Numbered from the stretch's first letter, positions 12,370 through 25,700 are shown. The stretch is 64,000 nucleotides of DNA from Siphonodentalium dalli (GCA_032622095.1 CP136068.1:137895989-137959988), one strand, 5' to 3'. The notes: generated by a model not told the origin, from the sequence alone. Numbers and translations are program-made.

Positions 12370-12486
12370 ATCTTATTCCCACATTCTGTAGAAATATGTC
12401 CAGTTTTCCGTTTGCATTTTTCCAACACTGTTGGATTTCAACACAAAATGGAGGGTATTTCAAAATCGTATTATTTTTTCTCCATG

Positions 12487-12762
12487 TTAATCTCTTCGTT
12501 GCTATGACGTCCGTAACTATTATGGACGTAAAAGTGCACGTCGTGTGCTAAATGGTCCGTAGTTACTGCGGACCTACTTCAGCACATTAGAAATAGGCCA
12601 TTATTCATAAATGGAACTCAAGAGTTTGGCGCAACGGATAATATCCTTTCAACTGAGTCAGATTTATGGTGCTTGTGACATTCCCGTTTTATTTTTCCAC
12701 TGGAAAATGGCAATAATGTCAACAGCCCAGCACATGACGTCATTTAGCAGCGAAGAGGTTAA
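12487..12762. mobile_element. TTAA-type MITE, family I
   Basis: TTAA + TCTCTTCGTTGCTATGACGT at the left and GACGTCATTTAGCAGCGAAG followed by AGG + TTAA at the right. Only one copy was seen in the window. Non-coding. Confidence 0.7.
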
Positions 12763-12952
12763 CAAGTAATCCAGATATTCAGTCATATTGTTATCGATAG
12801 AAATTGAGTGTAGATGGTGTGTTATGAGAAAAGTGTTGCACAAAAATACACCTATGAAATTTATAATCGAACACACTGGAACGCAGGGAAAAATTGTCAT
12901 AATTTTTTTTTATCGGTGTCGCCTCAAAAGTTTTTGTATCTTTTATTGTTCA

Positions 12953-13874
12953 TTAACCCTTTCAGTGCCAAGTCCGATTTATGTTATGTATGGTACAACA
13001 CCAATACTATTTGGGAAATGTATAACTTATCTACAAATGCGTGTACCTTTAATTCAGTACTATTATATGTGACATGTTTGTATTGTCCCACGAATCAGTG
13101 TCGCATTAACAACGACACCTCTGAAATCGCACAAACAATAAAACCTTTTTGTGATAGTCTGTGGAATCCTGACATAATAAATCCCCTATTAAAATAACAG
13201 AAACACATAACTAATGAACCCAGTATAAAGAGCGTTTGCATTCAATTCGCTTGGAAGTTGGAATCCAACAGCTGTTAGTGCTTGATATATCATGCATAAG
13301 TATGCATATCTTATTTGCACTAAGTTAACTTAATTTTACTGTTATGTATGGGACAACATCAATACCATTTGGGAAATGGATAACTTATCTATAAATGCGT
13401 GTACCTTTAATTCAGGTACGATATATATGGGAAACTCGGTACCTAATATACCAGAGGACAGGGACGGGGCTTTCTTGCTTATTTTATTTCACATAATGTG
13501 GGTCATACAAAGCTTAAATTAATTCTTATTATGAAACATAAATCATAACACAAAAAAATTTGTATGTGTTCTTTGGGTTTCTGCTATCTTTTCTGTTTCT
13601 ATTCTTTATGACTATATATCAGAAACTGCCTTTACAGCAGGGTGCTCTGCCTATCATTAGCTTATGTCAGCTTCTGGTGGGCAAGACATGGTACCTCTAT
13701 TTGTGGACTCTTCTGCTATTGGGCATCCCCCCCTTTACTCACATAATGTGGGTCAAACAAAGTTCTTAGAGCTCTTTCCATCAATGTATCACATTATTAT
13801 AATCAATAAATTTGAAAAATGATCAAGGAAATATGGTTTGATACAAAAATCGGACTTGGCACTGAAAGGGTGAA
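12953..13874. mobile_element. TTAA-type element, family A3 long copy
   Basis: TTAA + CCCTTTCAGTGCCAAGTCC at the left and GGACTTGGCACTGAAAGGG at the right, with the right TTAA mutated to TGAA. Unlike other A3 copies it lacks the palindromic module and instead holds unrelated sequence, including a direct repeat: GGGAAATG.ATAACTTATCTA recurs at about 13013 and 13371, some 360 bp apart. No transposase was recognised. Confidence 0.7.
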
Positions 13875-14009
13875 CTAAGCTTACACAATTGGGCATCAGA
13901 TACATACAAGTAGAATTGAGTAATTATTAGTGCCTTGAGAGCACTACCGTTGTGAACATTCCATACGCAACGTTGTAATATTTTGACTGAAATAATGCTC
14001 AATTCTTCT

Positions 14010-14390
14010 TTAACCCTTTACCCAACAGAACGGCCCTGTGCCAATGCATTCTCTTATATATGCGAGTCGACCATAGGTCGCCTCGCATATATAAGAGAAT
14101 GCATTGGCTTAACACATTAAAAATTGTTAAAGAATGTAAGAAAAAATGGTAAAAAGTGTTACAAAAAGATTTTTTTTAGGCCAATGCATTCTCTTATATA
14201 TGCGAGGCGACCTATGGTCGACTCGCATATATAAGAGAATGCATTGGCACATGGCATAACTGTAACTATCACAATGTGGTCAAGGAGCCGGTTCCAATGA
14301 TATCCATATTTGTATGGTTCTATTGAGATAGACCGAAGATATTTTAGGCTGTTGAAGCTTTATTTGGCCGGTTTGTTGGTAAAGGGTTAA
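14010..14390. mobile_element. TTAA-type MITE, family A1 copy 3 (full length)
   Basis: TTAA + CCCTTTACCCAACAGAACGG at the left; GGTTTGTTGGTAAAGGG + TTAA at the right. Same layout as the other A1 copies, in the same orientation as copy 2. Confidence 0.9.
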
Positions 14391-14514
14391 ATATCACTTT
14401 TTACAATGTAAAATGCGAGAACTCTTGAAGTGATGCCAATAAAAGAAAAATAATGACACTGAGCTTATATATATAACTGATATACCAGGGTATACCCCTA
14501 ATTTCAATGCCAAA

Positions 14515-14715
14515 ATGCGGTCAAATTCTAAGTCGAAACTAATGTGAACCCATATTCAAACTTGGCCTGTAGTCATCAGCCAGAAACTGAAATGTTATGA
14601 AATTGGTCAAATTCCAAGTCGAAAACGGGCCGTAGCTCATGTAAAAATAATTGGACAGAACCCATATTCGAACTTGGCCTGTATTTTATCTGGGTACTAT
14701 GTTACTATCTTGTCA
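14515..14715. repeat. Dispersed repeat fragment (AAGTCGAAA / GAACTTGGCCTGTA type)
   Basis: Shares the alternation of TCTAAGTCGAAA, CCCATATTC and AACTTGGCCTGTATTTT blocks with regions at 26.0-26.4, 30.1-30.5 and 31.1-31.5 kb. The family is repetitive in this genome; its class is not clear from sequence alone. Confidence 0.55.
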
Positions 14716-14889
14716 AATCATTTTATGGGATATTGGCGGTAGTTTCCAATTATATCAATCTTGTGGCGATATCTTGTGCAAAAAAGTTATGTGGGCGTTG
14801 AAAGGAGACCAATTGGCGGCAAATGAATGTTAGTATGATAGAGTGACCATCGGCCAAACGGAAGAACACCAGGTTTGTCTTTTTGTGTG

Positions 14890-15125
14890 CAAGCCTTGAA
14901 ATTGGGGACCTCATTCTAGGGTGAATTTAGTGATGCTACCCCGCATAGCGGGCTAGCATCACCAAATTCACCCTCTGGGGACCTCATTCTGCTTACACCT
15001 CAGCAGAATGAGGTTCCCAGAGGGTGAATTTGGTGATGCTAGCCTGCTATGCGGGGTAGCATCACTAAATTCACCCTCTGGGAACCTCATTCTGCAAATG
15101 ACAAGACACACTATTTCAAGGCTTG
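14890..15125. mobile_element. B-family foldback element, copy 4
   Basis: CAAGCCTTGAAATTGG at the left and ACTATTTCAAGGCTTG at the right. Two hairpins, with CCGCATAGCGGGC and TGCTATGCGGGG at the turns. Confidence 0.85.
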
Positions 15126-15652
15126 TTTATGTGAACTTATTATGTTTTCTACATTGAATAGGAAATAATGTGGTGTCATTTAAAAATGCAACATTGTTGG
15201 GTGGGCACCATTAGGGGAAAAGTCCAAATAATATTATTTTGTGTCCTCTTTGGGGTCGGCAACATCCGGATTCTCAAATGGGAATAGTTCAGCCTCAAGA
15301 AAATTGTGGTCCTAGATTATTACAGAAATGACTGAAAAATAGTTTTATTCAAAACTCAGTACAATTTTCCATCATGGTTCTATGATGTTGCTTACATATA
15401 TATTAAATGCCGGTACAGGCATCGTTAATATTCGACATTCCTAGAACATTGAATGGACCTATACTAGAAATATGATTAATAGAAATAAGACCTGATTTAG
15501 TTCAATAATTTAATATATATAAAATATTTCATTCATTTTTACAAAATGATAATGGAATGATTTCTGATAAGACAGTTCAGATTTATGAAAGCAATTACAT
15601 TTGACACAGAGATTCAAAAATGCGAAAACTAAATTAGTTCTCCAAAATTGAA

Positions 15653-16088
15653 ATATGTGACCGGCCATATCAAATCCAGTCGGAAGTCGTGATTTTTTTA
15701 CCCTGTGCCAATGCATTCTCTTATATATGTGAGTCGACCATAGGTCGCCTCGCATATATAAGAGAATGCATTGGCCTAACAATTTTTTATCATTTTTTTT
15801 AAATAAGTGTTTCTTCCAATTTTTAGGACATAAAATATAAAACATCCATTACCCTACAGGGAGCCCCACACATATATAGAAGAGTGTCGTCTGCTCATGT
15901 TTGTCTGGGGCTCTGTATGGGTGAAATTATAAAATTGTTAAAGAATACAAGAAAAAATTGTTAGGCCAATGCATTCTCTTATATATGCGAGGCGATCTAT
16001 GGTCGACTCGCATATATAAGAGAATGCATTGGCGCAGGGTAAAAAAAATCCTGACTTACGACTGGATTTGATATGGCGGGTCACATAT
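15653..16088. mobile_element. MITE with A-type palindromic modules but a different terminus (A4)
   Basis: The outer inverted repeats are ATATGTGACCGGCCATATC and, inverted, GATATGGCGGGTCACATAT, continuing into AAATCCAGTCG. They enclose two ~68-bp palindromic modules identical in type to those of A1 and A3 and a linker carrying TTGTTAAAGAAT. The flanking duplication is not clear. Confidence 0.75.
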
Positions 16089-16406
16089 ATTCGGCCAATT
16101 TTATAAACCCAGAGATAGGTTCATTGGACTTAGTTGGGAGTATTATGATCACTAGATCACTAATTTTAGTGATAACACATTATTCCTATCATCAAATCAT
16201 CTCATTTTTGTACATTTTGAAATTAATTGTCATTAGTTTGAGTCTTAATTATTTCCATGGGGATCTTGTATTCTGAGTTGGAGTATGTGATCGCAAATTT
16301 GTGACAAAGTTGGTGCTCACCATAACATTTATAGAAGAGTATTTGCAGAACATATACTCTCGAGAGCCAGATAACAGCATAAGAGTACAGGATGGAAAAC
16401 AATATA

Positions 16407-16619
16407 CAGTAATGCTCTAAGTAATCGACTTCTTAACCACAGCAGAATTGTGGGTAACATTTCAGGATTTAGTCGGAAATATGGCTTGTTGCCATTCATC
16501 GGAAAGCTCTCAGGGAAAGCTTTCCGATGAATGGCAACAAGCCATATTTCCAACTAAATCCTGAAAAGTTACCCATAATTGTGCTGTGGTTAAGAAGTCG
16601 ATTACTTAGAGAATTACTG
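16407..16619. mobile_element. C-family palindromic MITE, copy 5
   Basis: TA + CAGTAATGCTCTAAGTAATC at the left and GATTACTTAGAGAATTACTG + TA at the right, a ~213-bp hairpin centred at about 16513. TA flanks and the CAGT end are typical of pogo/mariner-class elements. Confidence 0.85.
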
Positions 16620-16737
16620 TAAGTGACAGTACAGAGTATAATAATAGTACATGGAGGAGATTTTCAGAACTACTCGTAACTGCAGCAATGGTAGGTGACT
16701 CAATAACAAAACAAGATTCAATTATTGATACATTTGC

Positions 16738-16967
16738 TTAAAGGGGTACCAGACACTAAATCCGGTCATTTATGGGACCATCTCCTATTATACTCAACAC
16801 AATATATGCAATAATTGAATTGCAAAATACAATCATCTGCTCTATGAATGATGTAAACAACATGGTAATGAAAATGAGTTTATGACTCGAGTCATTATCT
16901 CATTCTGTTGAGTTTAAAAGCCAATGGTCCCATAAATTGCCAGATTTAGTGTACAGTACCCCTTTAA
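16738..16967. mobile_element. TTAA-type MITE, family D copy 1
   Basis: TTAA + AGGGGTACCAGACACTAAAT at the left and ATTTAGTGTACAGTACCCCT + TTAA at the right. The right TTAA (16964-16967) is also the left TTAA of the adjacent A1 element. Confidence 0.85.
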
Positions 16968-17364
16968 CCCTTTACCCAACAGAACGGCCCTGTGCCAATG
17001 CATTCTCTTATATATGCGAGTCGACCATAGGTCGCCTCGCATATATAAGAGAATGCATTGGCTTAACACATTAAAAATTATAAAATTGTTAAAGAATGTA
17101 AGAAAAAATGGTAAAAAGTGTTAAAAAAAAGATTTTTTTTAGGCCAATGCATTCTCTTATATATGCGAGGCGACCTATGGTCGACTCGCATATATAAGAG
17201 AATGCATTGGCACAGGGCATAACTGTAACTATCACAATGTGGTCAAGGAGCCGGTTCCAATGATATCCATATTTGTATGGTTCTATTGAGACAGACCAAA
17301 GATATTTTAGGCTGTTGAAGCTTTATTTGGCCGGTTTTGGCCGGTTTGTTGGGTAAAGGGTTAA
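16964..17364. mobile_element. TTAA-type MITE, family A1 copy 4 (full length)
   Basis: TTAA + CCCTTTACCCAACAGAACGG at the left; GGTTTGTTGGGTAAAGGG + TTAA at the right. It shares its left TTAA with the D-family element. Confidence 0.9.
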
Positions 17365-18231
17365 GATGGTCTATCTCTTCCCAGCAAGTTTTATATAGAA
17401 TCATGTGTATAAAATAATAGATTTGACTTGAGGATACTTTCCCAGAAAAGCTTCCACAATGCAAAAATGGTCAGAGCATACCAAGAAGGAGAACTGTATC
17501 TTATTAGTATTCTCAAGGTAAAATGAATTTTAACTTAGATTTCACCGTGAATTTACGATAGAAAAAAACCCACTTTACTATGACTTTATAGATAAATAAT
17601 ATACCCAATCTTCAGTTTATTTGTATTTTATTAAAAAATAGCTTTTTTAAGTCTTGACATGGGATTTATAAAAAATATGTTGTAAGAGAATATATGTAAA
17701 AAAAAAAAAAAAAAACATTCTTTGTCTTTTGTCAAATTCTCAAGTACATAGTGATTTGTATTAAAATTACAATCTGCTATATTAATAAATTTGCCCAAAT
17801 AAAGATGAGTTTTATCTTCTACGATTATTAGGCACTCAAAGAGTACATGATTCAACTATTCAGCCAATAATGCTCATTGCCACATGTGAATGAGACTTTC
17901 TCAAAAACATGAATTACTCCAACATAATTAAGTCTTATGGTAGCCAATACTTCACTGTATGCATATAGTATCAGGCATCCTGATCATAACAGGGAATATA
18001 AGCAGGAAAACTTAAAGCATTTGATATTATGGCAATTTGTTACCTCCTTTAAAGACATATTGTGCTCTTAATTCAGTGAATAAGATTAGGGTCAGAACCA
18101 TGTATATTGTTCCATAGTAAATATTTAATCCTTAATTCTGATATGAATTAATTGCCGATAAACAGACAGCAATGAATCAGACATGAGTATAATAACCCAT
18201 ATAATTCATAGAAAAGAATTATGTTGCATAC
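17365..18231. other. Unassigned intergenic sequence
   Basis: Apart from an A run at about 17699-17715, nothing was recognised in this AT-rich stretch. Confidence 0.4.
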
Positions 18232-18815
18232 TAGGGCCCTGCGAATCAATTTGATTCGATGCGATTCGGAATCTATCGTCTGATTCGATTTAAAATCGGC
18301 TGTCCTGAATCGAATTGTATCGAATCACTGGAACCAGTTGTATTCTCATTACGGCAATGGATAACACTGCTTTTTCGCGAAGATAGCTTATGATACCTGA
18401 AAGACCACACATTACAAACAGACTGAGCTATACTATATAGACCACCGAAGCACGACTGATGAAACTGTTCTTGAAAATTTCATATATATGTCGAACTTCA
18501 GCTAAGTGAATACTTACTGACTTCATTATTGCTTATGATACCATTTCGATATTCTATAGCAGAGATAGCCACAAAGAATGCACACTTAAATGGTTAAATG
18601 CGAATTTGATCGATTTATGGATAATATTTACATTTTATATCCGATGATCACCTGTCGTCCTAGTAAATAGACACTCAGTCCAGTGATATCTACATCTTCA
18701 CTATTGATACGTCTGATGTAATGATTCGATTTGAGATTCGATGCGATTCGGAATCATTTGGCTTATTCGATTCGAAATTTGATTCGAAATGAAAATTCCC
18801 GATCGCAGGACCCTA
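18232..18815. mobile_element. hAT-like non-autonomous element
   Basis: TAGGGCCCTGCGAATC at the left and GATCGCAGGACCCTA at the right form the inverted ends, followed inward by GATTCGA-rich sequence on both sides. The flanks TTGCATAC and TTGCGCAC match at 6 of 8 positions, consistent with an aged 8-bp duplication. Confidence 0.7.
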
Positions 18816-19025
18816 TTGCGCACTACCAGTTTCTTTGAGGAAAAGTATTCCATATTCCTATGCAATCATTCAAGCAGAGTATTCCACATCACCATGAGGG
18901 AAATTGGAGCTGTTCTAACGCATGCAAATCTGAAAAGAAATTCTCCAAACATAGGCACTTTTAGGAGATAGTGGGTTGTTTGTGTAACTTCCATGTTCCA
19001 AGTTATCAAGAAGCTAGAGTGTACC

Positions 19026-19148
19026 CAGCCCTCTTAATTCACATTTTTTGGCTTTGGCAATCCGCTATGGCAACCATTGTCATGAGTCCAGTTTGCTGCG
19101 GCAAATGGCTTCGGCATTGCTGATTGCTATAGCCAATTATGAGGGCTG
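19026..19148. mobile_element. Short MITE, family L (CAGCCCTC ends), copy 1
   Basis: CAGCCCTCTTAATTC at the left and AATTATGAGGGCTG at the right, with an exact 7-bp flank duplication GTGTACC (19019-19025 and 19149-19155). The interior is rich in TGGCTTCGGCA and GGCAAT repeats in both orientations. Related copies are at 38212, 55350 and 62119. Confidence 0.8.
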
Positions 19149-19167
19149 GTGTACCTGCTGATATTCC

Positions 19168-19567
19168 TTAACCCTTTACCCAACAAACCGGCCAAAAACG
19201 GCCAAATAAAGCTGCAACAGCCTAAATTATCTTGGGTCTGTCTCAATAAAACCATACAAATATGGATATCATTAGAACCGGCTCATTGACCACATTGTGA
19301 TGGTTACAGTTATGCCCTGTGCCAATGCATTCTCTTATATATGCGAGTCGACCATAGGTCGCCTCGCATATATAAGAGAATGCATTGGCCTAAAAAAAAT
19401 CTTTTTTTAACACTTTTTACCATTTTTTCTTACATTCTTTAACAATTTTATAATGTTTAATATGTTAAGCCAATGCATTCTCTTATATATGCGAGGCGAC
19501 CTATGGTCGACTCGCATATATAAGAGAATGCATTGGCACAGGGCCCTTCTGTTGGGTAAAGGGTTAA
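19168..19567. mobile_element. TTAA-type MITE, family A1 copy 5 (inverted)
   Basis: Full-length A1 in reverse orientation with TTAA at both ends. Its right end is 37 bp past the IFT57 stop codon, so the IFT57 3' UTR or polyadenylation region probably runs into it. Confidence 0.9.
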
Positions 19568-19604
19568 ATATGGACGGAAATAATTATTAGACATGACGGT
19601 TTTG

Positions 19605-19765
19605 CTACACTGCTACTTGACCAGAATGCACTTGTTTATTCTGAGATGCCTTGTCTTTTAGCTTTCCCTGAAGAAGTATGTGTTCGACCACGCCCGTTCG
19701 TATGTCCATCTGTGTATTCTCTTTCTTTAGTTGTTGTATCGCTTGCTTGATCTTCACAAGAGGAG
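19605..19765 (-). CDS. IFT57: IFT57 coding exon 10 (C-terminus)
   Basis: The acceptor TTTTTGTTTACAG precedes CTCCTCTTGTG. With the last G of exon 9 the first codon becomes GCT, giving APLVKIKQAIQQLKKEN and MDIRTGVVEHILLQGKLKDK, the conserved end of the coiled coil. TAG is at 19607-19605. The tail (ASQNKQVHSGQVAV) differs from vertebrates. Confidence 0.95.
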
Positions 19766-22700
19766 CTGTAAACAAAAAGTAATCAAAGATGGATTCAAAG
19801 TTACAACCAATAGGATGACAACAACCACACAATGTTTACATCACTAACTTTACTTCTACAAATCATCACAAATGGTGTGTTTATCCTTACTTAAAGATGT
19901 GTGCTTATTTCAGTTTATACCATGATCTCTACTATATTAGTATTAATGGCCATTGTGAAAAAAAAGTACATTATAGGTATAAACGTTTCCCCATACATTT
20001 TTAACCCTTTACCCAACAAACCGGCCAAAACCGACCAAATAAAGCTTCAACAGCCTATATAAAAATATCTTCGGTCTGTCTCAATAGAACCATACAAATA
20101 TGGATATCATTGGAACCGGCTCCTTGACCACATTGTGGTAGTTACAGTTAACCCTGTGCCAATGCATTCTCTTATATATGGGAGTCGACCATAGGTCGCC
20201 TTGCATATATAAGAGAATGCATTGGCCTAAAAAAAATCTTTTTTTAACACTTTTTACCATTTTTTCTTACATTCTTTAACAATTTGATCATTTTTAATGT
20301 GTTAAGCCAATGCATTCTCTTATATATGCGAGGCGACCTATGGTCGACTCGCATATTTAAGAGAATGCATTGGCACAGGGCCCTTCTGTTGGGTAAAGGG
20401 TTAACGGCAAAGTGATATACCTACAGTAGGGACTACAATGTTGCGTTACAGTAACACTGGTATTAATCAGTCTGTGGCAAAATATAGTTCCAAGTTGATA
20501 CGCTAATAAAGAAAACATTAGTTATCTGTACTAATAAAACTCAAATTTGTTTGTTTGTTTTTGTTTGTCTGCTTATAGGTGACCTAACGGCATGACCATC
20601 GGATCTGAAAATATAGGTGTAATTTGACCCGGAGAATCTTATTAGATAGGTCATGTTGACATTAGATGTCTTAAAAGGACCAACTGAGACTCTGCATGCA
20701 ATGTAGTTAAAGACATATTACGGACTAAATCGGGTGTGAGAAACTGATAAGTTAGTACTCAGGCGCTATGCCAACTATAGGAATTTAGCATTCTACTAGC
20801 ATTACCGAAAATCTCAAAGAAATCGACCATACCACTCCATAGATATCATCGTCTAAACTAAGCTTAATTGTAAATATTTACATCTCGAATCGGGATGCGA
20901 CACCGGCAATAAACTAACGCAAATTATTTCGCCATAGAGAGTCATTCCATTTAATTAATATATAATAATGACGGTGTGTGTACTGTAAATTAGGATTAAT
21001 ATTCGTAAAAATAACTACTTTGAGCAAGATTATTCTCCATTTCTATTTGATCACCCAACCGGAGTGTTTCACATCACTTTAACAAGTTGTGCACATAAGC
21101 GAGCAGAACGCTCTTTATTCATACCATATCAGGAATAGATAAATAGTTAACGGTCTTTATCATTTGTCTACACAGAGACCGCAATCAATGTCACACATCA
21201 CCTCGAATAGAATAAGTGAATGACCAGAACGCTCTTTATCCATACCATATCAGGAAAAGTTAGACTCATCTTTGCAATGACTATAAATAAGGCTCAGGGG
21301 TAATCCCTCAAGATCGCTGGACTTAGTTTTATATTGCCGTGTTTCTCCCATGGTCAGCTCTATATACGTTAGGTGATCGAGGGTTGGATCATCACAAAAC
21401 ATATTCATCCATGCAGAAGAAGGGAAGACTACCAATGTGGTGTAAAAATAAGTTCTTTGAAATTGAGTAAATGTATGTCAAAACACTTCAATTTGTTTCC
21501 AATCTTCTTTACCCGACCAATGCCGGGTATCCCAGCTGGTACTTTCATAAATCTGTGATATTATGTGACATCTGTGATATAATAGGAACTATTAGGAATT
21601 CTGTGGATTTTTTAACAAAGATTTCAGGACTAACCTCCGTCGGTCATGCTGCTTCCCCTCTCCTCCATCTCCATCTTCACCTTCTCCAGTTCCTCTGTCA
21701 CCTAATTAAAGGTAATCATTAATTATAACCATAGGCTACATAATTAACCATTTCATAACGGGAGCTGCGTTGGTGCAGCATTAAATATCCTGTGTCAGTG
21801 AATTCTCTTAAGAATGCGAGTCTCCCATAGGGAGCCTCGCATATATAAGAGAATGTACTGGCTTACAAGGTCAAGGTTAATAATGTTAGGCCAATGCATT
21901 CTCTTATACATGCGTGGCTCGCTATGAGAGACTTGTATATATAAGAGAATGCATTGGCACAGGGTCTTTAATGCTGCACCAGCGCAGCTTCCGTCATGAA
22001 ATGGTTAACGACCGCAGGTAAAATATGTGCATATAGATAACAATAATTTATTCTCTATTTCTTGAAGTCCTTATTTCATGAAGTGATTATGATTAATTAC
22101 ACTTCGTACACAAGGGTTCGGCGAAAAAGAGTGGACCTAATCATAATTTTGTGGTAATTAGGTCAATCATATATCTGGGTATCTGAGTAATCCAACATTC
22201 ACAATGTAAACAAATCATGGGATACACTACCTCGCAGCCTAAAAACCCAATACAACATAAGAAACTGTTTGTTTGGTACAAATTATTATTTAACCCTTTA
22301 CCCAACAAACCGGCCAAAACCGGCCAAATAAAGCTTCAACAGCCTAAAATATCTTCGGTCTGTCTCAATAGAACCATACAAATATGGATATCATTGGAAC
22401 CGGCTACTTGACCACATTGTGATAGTTACAGTTATGCCCTGTGCCAATGCATTCTCTTATATATGCGAGTCGACCATAGGTCGCCTCGCATATATAAGAG
22501 AATGCATTGGCTTAAAAAAAAACTTTTTTTAACACTTTTTACCATTTTTTATTACATTCTTTAACAATTTTATAATTTTTAATGTGTTAAGCCAATGCAT
22601 TCTCTTATATATGCGAGGCGACCTATGGTTCTAACGCATGCAATAAGAGAATGCATTGGCACAGGGCCGTTCTGTTGGGTAAAGGGTTAATATAAACTAC

Positions 22701-25700
22701 CAACATCAAAAGTATTTGAAAGATGAAGACATTTTTGTGTTAAGTGGAAGCGTGGAGTATTTTACCGAAATTAACCATTATATATATAGCAGATATGGCA
22801 CAGTAGCATGTTATATATACGTCTCCGAAACATGCCGAGCATTGAACTTTGAACATGTCTGGGACTATACAACATACAAGGCGCTTATTTTTAGAAGCAA
22901 ATGTAAGTTTTGAGACAGTGCAAATGTTTTTGGGATTGGGTGGGATTCGAACCCCGGCCCATGATGGTGAGCGCACCTTGCGACTCAAAGTCCAAGGTCA
23001 ATACCACATGGCCACCGAAGCGACTCAAAGTGCGACGTTAATACCACATGGCCACGGTCACTTCGGTGGCCGTGTGGTATTGACGTCGGACTTTGAGTCG
23101 CAAGGCGTGCTCGCCGTCATGGGCCGGGGTTCGAATCCCACCCAATCCCAAATAAAAATTTGCACCGTCTCAAAACTTACATTAACCATTATAGTTTGTG
23201 ATGCTGGGGAAGCTTGAGATACTAGATGGAGAAGCTTCTCCATTTCATCATATACATTTCATCCATAACATATCGCACCACGTCTGTCGATTTCAGCGAA
23301 AATCTACAAGCAACTATTTTCCCCACTGACCGATTTCACATACACCTGAAGGTATCTTCTTCTTCGTTCATTATTATCCTTTTCGATTCAAGAAATTGTA
23401 TCCAAAGTGATGTGCATTCATTGGAAAATAAATGTTGAGACTTGGGCATCTCGCAACCGCGCAAATAGAGAAATAAGGCTTAATCAATTTTGGGCTTTCA
23501 GATCTATAATATAAATGTCGGCCAAATTTATCTATGTTCATATATGCAAAGCTTCCATTTGACCTAATCTGAAGATATACAAGCAAGATAACTCCCGCCC
23601 AAGATTCTTGGTGTAAAGTCCATTATAGAAGAGTAATGGGATGGGACTCGGTCCAAAACAGCATCAACCCAACCGATATCCCAAGCTGTTATGGACCGAG
23701 AAAACTTGGTCTAGATCAAATCTAACCTCAGCAAGTAGCCGCGATCTTTCGGTGACTCCTCCGCTGGCTTGTCGATATCTTTCCTTCGTCTCAGCGAGAT
23801 GGTCCTGTAATGATCTGAACTGCTGCAGTGTGTGCTCCAGTTGGCTGTTGATGTACTTTTCTCGACTCGTGATCTTCTCCAGCGTACTTGTGATCTCGTC
23901 ATAAAGTTTGTCTAAGTACGATTTTGTCTCATTCAGAGAACTATCGATACCAACTTTGTACTGATGCATATTGTCAACTCTGTCTCTCCAATCCTGTAGT
24001 CAAATGGTAATAATTAGTAAGAAACTAGAGGTGAGCTGTCCCAATAGGACAAAGAACACACCACATGACACCTATTGGTGGATATGTTTTACACACTCAA
24101 GTTATGCTCTGGAAAAGTTAGTTGTATATACACATATACATGTAGATGGACAGACTTATTCGAGTGTTGTGAATAATTTTAATTTGACTCCACACAAAAA
24201 AGTTAGACAGACCTTATAATTGCAGGTTCCCATAGCACTCAATATCTGTGCCAATTTTCCAAAAGATTAATGAAGAAAATATTGATTTTAATCCATATCT
24301 TGTTATAACGAGAGGCCGATCACGATCGGCAGATGTTTAACCCATACCTTGTCGATAGCGACTAGCCATAACTGATAATTTGTCAAAGATATGATCACAG
24401 GAATTAATCCATATATCAGTACCCAACTTGAAATCAAAAGCTCAAATAACTTGTCTTAAGAAAGGGTTAAAGTATTTGGGTTGGGGAGGAGTAGTTTTAA
24501 AACTCCTAACTCTGTCCCTATTCACACAAGGACCTCTCACTGTGAGATCCAATGGTTTAGTGATTTCGGAGGACATGTTTAGGAGTTTAAGTTAACTCAT
24601 TGGAAGCAAAAGTGATAAATCCCTATCTTTGCCACTTTTGACATGCCAGATATTCAAAATTGATTATTCACTTCTAAAGAGAAATTATAATTGCTTAGAA
24701 CGACATATATGTAGGGGATTCCATCTCGTATTTAAATGGTACTTTAATTACCCCCCCCCCCCCTCCCTTCCCCAGTTATTTGTTTATCAAACATGGACAG
24801 ATATAAAATCAGATCTGACCTGTGTATTAAATAAGATTAAGTGTTTCATAACAGGGGTGTATAGTTTTCAAAAATATATGTAGTTTATACAATTCAAAAG
24901 TATTATCTATATAATGCTATACAGACATAATATGATGGGGATGCTGGCCCCTATGACCACTAAATCGTTCATATAAAAGAAAGTAAGTTAGCCCTCATTT
25001 GAATGGTTCACACATTACAATGTTTTACAAGTAGCTTGGGCACTAAAAGCCACAACCTTCAATGTTAATCTTCTAAGTGCTCTGTGGCCCCTAAAATTCA
25101 ATCAACCATGAAAATGTGAACAAATGGGAAAATAAGGTTCCTGGAAATACTAACATCTACCATATTGATTTTCAAAACAAGTCATCACTTACAATAGTCA
25201 TGTATATTTATCTGCCTGTTTCCCATTGCATAGATAAATCATATTGGCTATCAGCTGTTGTTTTAATTTCAAATTGAAAGCACGTGTCTGAAGGGTTAAT
25301 ATATTTTTCAAAAATCAATTAATCAGTCAATACCAAAATTTATAGAAGTGAATAGTGTGCAAAGATACCAATAGATATTAAGAGATAAGAGGAAGAGTCC
25401 ATGTACATTATAGCATGTGTCTATGGAAACCTTGGAAAGGGATAATTATTTTTGAAGCAAATTAATGGAATTTAGAAGACACTTATATAGGTGAGGGGGG
25501 GGGGGGGGGGGGGGGGGGGGGCTTATCTCACCCTGTAATGAAATTTCAAGAATAGGAAAAACACCAGTCTTGTGCTGCCATTAATCAATTATTTGACAGA
25601 TAGAATAAACAAACAGCCAGCCACCAGTGTTGTTTATCTTGCTTGACCCACCAGAGCTCTGTATCATATGTCATCACTCATTTCATAACAGATTTCACTT

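Noticed and set aside
22943-23138. Functional tRNA genes
   Set aside because: B boxes are good but no acceptor stem closes and two units form an inverted dimer with SINE-like tails.
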